Below, in pieces: positions 60,548 through 64,000 of a stretch of 64,000 nt of DNA (its first letter is position 1; each line of letters begins with the position of its first letter). The DNA is from Streptomyces tailanensis. GTDB lineage: Bacteria > Actinomycetota > Actinomycetes > Streptomycetales > Streptomycetaceae. The notes beneath the pieces are model-generated. The model was not told the origin of the DNA, made no database searches, and saw only the letters and a program-made list of their open reading frames with translations. A program made the position numbers and the translations under genes. The DNA lies in assembly GCF_008386495.1 (NCBI RefSeq), contig NZ_VTHJ01000004.1:1-64000 (forward strand). The letters run 5' to 3'.

Positions 60548-62527
60548 GTGGCTGACGTACCTGCCGATCTTGCCGCAGTGTGGCCACGCGTACTGGAAAA
60601 GCTTCTCGGTGAGGGCCGCGGCCAAGGTGTCGAGGTGAAGGACGAGCGCTGGATCAAGCGCTGCCAGCCGCTCGCGCTGGTCGCGGACACCGCTCTTCTC
60701 GCCGTCCCGAACGAGTTCGCGAAAGGCGTACTCGAAGGCCGTCTCGCGCCGATCGTCAGCGAGACCCTCAGCCGGGAGTGCGGCCGCCCCATCCGTATCG
60801 CGATCACTGTCGACAGCTCGGTGGGCGAGCAGCCCGCCCCGCCCGTCCAGCCCCGATTCGAGGAGCCGGACCTCCCCTCGGGCGCGGGTCAGCACCGGGA
60901 CGCCTACGACAGCAGGGACACATACGACAGTCAGGGGCGGGACGCCTATGACAGTCAGGGCTCGTACGAGAGCCAAACCCGGGACACCTACGAGAGTTAC
61001 GGCCGTCACCGTGCCGACGACCGCGGGCCGGGACGCGGCGAACAACTGCCCGGTGGGGCCGGCGACCAGCTGCCGCACCCGCGCACGGACCAGCACCCCC
61101 CCGGTCGCGCCGATCAGCTGCCGACCGCCCGGCCCGCGTACCCGTCCGAGTACCAGCGCCCCGAGCCGGGCGCCTGGCCGCGGCCCTCGCAGGACGACTA
61201 CGGCTGGCAGCAGCAGCGTCTCGGTTTCCCGGAGCGGGACCCGTACGCATCGCCGTCGCAGAACTACCGCTCGCAGTCGCTGGAGCGGCCGCCGTACGAC
61301 CAGCAGCGTCCGGAGTACGGCTCCGGGCGCGACGACTACGACCGGCCGGGCAGCGACTACGACCAGCGGCCGGACCGGCGTGAGCTGCCCGAGCCGTCGC
61401 CGGGTCCGGGGCATGTGCACCGTGGCGGTCCGGCCGGCAGCGCGCCCGGCCCGCTGGCCGCTCAGCCCGCGCCCGCGCCCGGTCCGGGCGAGCCCACGGC
61501 CCGGCTGAACCCCAAGTACCTCTTCGACACGTTCGTCATCGGCGCCTCGAACCGCTTCGCGCACGCCGCCGCGGTGGCCGTCGCCGAGGCGCCGGCGAAG
61601 GCGTACAACCCCCTTTTCATCTATGGGGAGTCGGGACTCGGCAAGACGCACCTGCTGCACGCGATCGGGCACTACGCGCGCAGCCTCTACCCGGGCACGC
61701 GGGTGCGGTACGTGAGCTCCGAGGAGTTCACCAACGAGTTCATCAACTCCATCCGCGACGGCAAGGGCGACAGCTTCCGCAAGCGGTACCGCGAGATGGA
61801 CATCCTGCTCGTCGACGACATCCAGTTCCTCGCGGACAAGGAGTCGACGCAGGAGGAGTTCTTCCACACCTTCAATACGCTCCACAACGCCAACAAGCAG
61901 ATCGTGCTCTCCAGCGACCGGCCGCCCAAGCAGCTGGTGACCCTGGAGGACCGGCTGCGGAACCGTTTCGAGTGGGGACTGATCACCGACGTCCAGCCGC
62001 CCGAGCTGGAGACGCGCATCGCGATCCTCCGCAAGAAGGCGGTGCAGGAACAGCTCAACGCCCCGCCGGAGGTACTGGAGTTCATCGCCTCCCGCATCTC
62101 GCGCAACATCCGCGAGCTGGAGGGCGCGCTGATCCGGGTGACGGCCTTCGCGTCGCTCAACCGGCAGCCGGTGGACCTGGGCCTCACGGAGATCGTTCTC
62201 AAGGACCTGATCCCCGGCGGTGAGGACTCGACGCCGGAGATCACCGCGACGGCCATCATGGCGGCGACCGCCGACTACTTCGGCCTCACGGTCGAGGACC
62301 TGTGCGGCAGCTCACGTGGCCGCCAGCTGGTGACGGCCCGGCAGATCGCCATGTATCTGTGCCGCGAGCTGACAGACCTGTCGTTGCCGAAGATCGGCGC
62401 GCAGTTCGGCGGCCGCGACCACACCACCGTCATGCACGCCGACCGCAAGATCCGCGCGCTGATGGCCGAGCGGCGCTCCATCTACAACCAGGTGACGGAG
62501 CTGACGAACCGCATCAAGAACGGCTGA
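60548..62527 (+). CDS. dnaA: Chromosomal replication initiator DnaA
   Basis: A 659-residue DnaA, about 200 residues longer than the E. coli protein, as expected for Streptomyces. Domain I covers about residues 1-90 ([20 protein letters not shown]). Domain II runs to about 315 and is Pro/Gly/Tyr/Asp-rich with short YDSQ/YESQ repeats. Domain III is the AAA+ motor with Walker A GESGLGKT (about 360) and Walker B LLVDDIQF (about 419). Domain IV binds DNA through [15 protein letters not shown] (about 620). GTG start chosen from the homologues; two DnaA boxes lie in the promoter. It opens oriC just downstream. Confidence 0.98.
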   Translation: MADVPADLAAVWPRVLEKLLGEGRGQGVEVKDERWIKRCQPLALVADTALLAVPNEFAKGVLEGRLAPIVSETLSRECGRPIRIAITVDSSVGEQPAPPVQPRFEEPDLPSGAGQHRDAYDSRDTYDSQGRDAYDSQGSYESQTRDTYESYGRHRADDRGPGRGEQLPGGAGDQLPHPRTDQHPPGRADQLPTARPAYPSEYQRPEPGAWPRPSQDDYGWQQQRLGFPERDPYASPSQNYRSQSLERPPYDQQRPEYGSGRDDYDRPGSDYDQRPDRRELPEPSPGPGHVHRGGPAGSAPGPLAAQPAPAPGPGEPTARLNPKYLFDTFVIGASNRFAHAAAVAVAEAPAKAYNPLFIYGESGLGKTHLLHAIGHYARSLYPGTRVRYVSSEEFTNEFINSIRDGKGDSFRKRYREMDILLVDDIQFLADKESTQEEFFHTFNTLHNANKQIVLSSDRPPKQLVTLEDRLRNRFEWGLITDVQPPELETRIAILRKKAVQEQLNAPPEVLEFIASRISRNIRELEGALIRVTAFASLNRQPVDLGLTEIVLKDLIPGGEDSTPEITATAIMAATADYFGLTVEDLCGSSRGRQLVTARQIAMYLCRELTDLSLPKIGAQFGGRDHTTVMHADRKIRALMAERRSIYNQVTELTNRIKNG

Positions 62528-63418
62528 CAGAAGGCCGTCTACGTCGCTGAGGGCGCCCCGGGACGAGTTCCCGAGGGCGCCCTCGGCGTTCCTGTGGCAC
62601 CTGCCGACCGCTTCCCCCGTCGCCCGGCCGTCATCAGCTGTTCGAATACTTGCCGCGTTACGGCCTTCCTCCACAGATTCGGTGACTTTTTCCCGTCCAC
62701 ACCCTGGGGACCGGGAAGTTATGCAGATCGTGTCCACAGGGCAGGCTGTTGAGGGATCATCGGGCCAGGTCAGCCACCTGTGGATCCGTGGACGAAAGAT
62801 CTCCACAGGCTGTGGACAAAGCGGAGATCCACAGACTGTGGACGAAGTTGTCCACCGACGACCCACAGGCTGCGGCCGATTGTCCCCAGTGATCGCCCGC
62901 TTCTCCACATGGCTGTCCACTGTTCGGCAAGCCTGAGCGCCTTCTCACCGTGTCGAGTGAAAGGCGTCACACGAAGTTGCCCGGTTGGCCTGTGGGAAAG
63001 GCGGGTAAACCTGGGGACGCCGCTGGGGAGAAGTGCCCTGGGGCTGTGCACGGTGTGTGCAGAACTTTCTGTTCTCCACAGAGACCCCTGGTTGTCCACC
63101 GCCTCCACCCACAGGCCCCGTGGACAAAATCTGCCGCCTGAGCTGCGGAAACGGGGTTATCCACGGTTTCCACAGGCCCTACTACTACTCCCAACTAGAG
63201 AGAGCTGGGAATCCGTTTCGAAGTGGGTCCTGTGCACAACTCGCTCCCGGCTGCCTGACCGCGCCTCGTCACGACTTGACCCCGAGAGGCTCCGAGTGTC
63301 AGTGGCGTGCGTCAGACTGGTCCCCGGTGTCCTTCCCCTCACAGGAGCCAGCGACACCGAGACAGACGACGAAGCCAGGCAGGGCGAGAAGCGCCGGCAA
63401 CAGCAGGAGGCGGCAACA
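62528..63418. other. oriC: Chromosomal replication origin oriC
   Basis: A non-coding 891-base region between dnaA and dnaN with a dense array of 9-bp DnaA-box-like sequences. Plus strand starts: 62667, 62693, 62730, 62799, 62825, 62848, 62880, 62901, 62913, 63072, 63092, 63157, 63166. Minus strand starts: 62779, 62787, 62811 (perfect TTGTCCACA), 62837, 62991, 63119 and a weak one at 63231. There are two groups, 62667-62921 and 63072-63174, separated by about 150 bases with few boxes. The number fits the roughly 19 boxes described for Streptomyces oriC. I see no long AT-rich unwinding element. Confidence 0.95.
62549..62584 (+). terminator. Terminator after dnaA
   Basis: 10-bp stem GAGGGCGCCC/GGGCGCCCTC extended inward by CGGGA/TCCCG with a one-base bulge, 21 bases beyond the dnaA stop. 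Confidence 0.75.
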
Positions 63419-64000
63419 GTGAAGATCCGGGTGGAACGCGACGTACTCGCGGAGGCAGTGGCCTGGGCGGCGCGCAGCCTCCCGGCCCGTCCGCCGGCGC
63501 CTGTCCTCGCCGGCCTCCTTCTGAAGGCTGAGGACGGCCAGCTGAGCCTGTCCAGCTTCGACTACGAGGTCTCCGCGCGCGTCTCCGTGGAGGCGGAGGT
63601 CGACGAGGAGGGCACGGTCCTCGTCTCGGGCCGTCTCCTCGCGGACATCTGCCGAGCCCTCCCCAACCGCCCGGTGGAGATTTCCACAGACGGTGTACGG
63701 GCGACCGTGGTCTGCGGCTCCTCGCGGTTCACCCTCCACACACTGCCTGTGGAGGAGTACCCGTCGCTGCCGCAGATGCCGAACGCCACGGGCACCGTCC
63801 CCGGCGAGATCTTCGCCTCCGCGGCCGCCCAGGTGGCCATCGCCGCCGGGCGTGACGACACGCTGCCCGTCCTCACCGGTGTGCGCATCGAGATCGAGGG
63901 CGACACCGTCACGCTGGCGTCCACCGACCGCTACCGCTTCGCGGTCCGTGAGTTCCTGTGGAAGCCGGAGAACCCGGAGGCGTCCGCGGTCGCCCTGGTA
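63419..64000 (+). CDS. dnaN: DNA polymerase III beta subunit (sliding clamp), partial
   Basis: The first 194 codons of DnaN; the gene runs off the window. The GTG at 63419 has CAGGAGG upstream and the protein starts KIRVERDVLAEAVAWAARSLPARPPAPVLAGLLL, followed by FDYEVSARVSVEAEV and VSGRLLADICRALP. The second clamp domain begins near EIFASAAAQVAIAAGRDDTLPVLTGV. DnaN tethers DNA polymerase to the template. Its place after oriC is conserved in actinobacteria. Confidence 0.97.
   Translation, partial: MKIRVERDVLAEAVAWAARSLPARPPAPVLAGLLLKAEDGQLSLSSFDYEVSARVSVEAEVDEEGTVLVSGRLLADICRALPNRPVEISTDGVRATVVCGSSRFTLHTLPVEEYPSLPQMPNATGTVPGEIFASAAAQVAIAAGRDDTLPVLTGVRIEIEGDTVTLASTDRYRFAVREFLWKPENPEASAVALV

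Overview
The window is a contiguous piece of a Streptomyces chromosome running up to and into the replication origin. Evidence: very high GC with GC-rich third codon positions, the order rnpA-rpmH-dnaA-oriC-dnaN, Streptomyces-type DnaA with a very long domain II, the developmental genes ssgA/ssgR, and many copies of the parS palindrome GTTTCACGTGAAAC. From memory the gene order matches S. coelicolor from about SCO3947 (cyd) to SCO3878 (dnaN). I saw no tRNA, rRNA, insertion sequence, prophage or CRISPR array.

Layout. 0-10 kb: cydAB under a Rex-type operator, an aminotransferase (hisC), a LacI-type regulator with a TTA codon, a PPP-type phosphatase, a membrane protein, and thiC under a TPP riboswitch. 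10-25 kb: a YibE/F membrane protein, ssgA and ssgR, small membrane/cupin proteins, ptpA with a Cys/Met-metabolism PLP enzyme, a LysR regulator with two TTA codons, a NUDIX protein, a flavohaemoprotein-like protein, HAD and GNAT enzymes, a MarR/MFS divergent pair and a serine hydrolase. 25-31 kb: dnaB, a MATE exporter and rpsF-ssb-rpsR-rplI. 31-50 kb: cell-envelope genes (femX, an alanine-racemase-like protein, a GT87-type membrane protein, a class A PBP, inositol phosphate synthase, a CCA-adding enzyme, a DUF6049-type protein, murJ and a pseudokinase). 50-54 kb: sigM with its anti-sigma factor, then trxB-trxA. 54-64 kb: parB-parA, rsmG, khpB, yidC, yidD, rnpA, rpmH, dnaA, oriC and the start of dnaN.

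How it works together. DnaA acts at oriC (about 20 DnaA-box-like sites between dnaA and dnaN). ParA and ParB act on 14 parS sites spread from 9.96 to 56.5 kb, three of them inside genes and one inside the thiC riboswitch. Groups of DnaA-box-like sequences also occur outside oriC: upstream of dnaB, in the parA leader, between hisC and the LacI-type gene, and in the dnaA promoter. Envelope synthesis, thiol redox control (a SigR-type promoter at trxB) and sporulation control (SsgA/SsgR) are interleaved with the replication and segregation genes.

The main candidates for follow-up are the parS site forming the variable arm of the thiC TPP riboswitch, the DnaA-box cluster upstream of dnaB, the DnaA boxes plus parS in the parA leader, the alanine-racemase-fold protein beside femX that seems to lack the catalytic tyrosine, and the TTA codons in two regulators.
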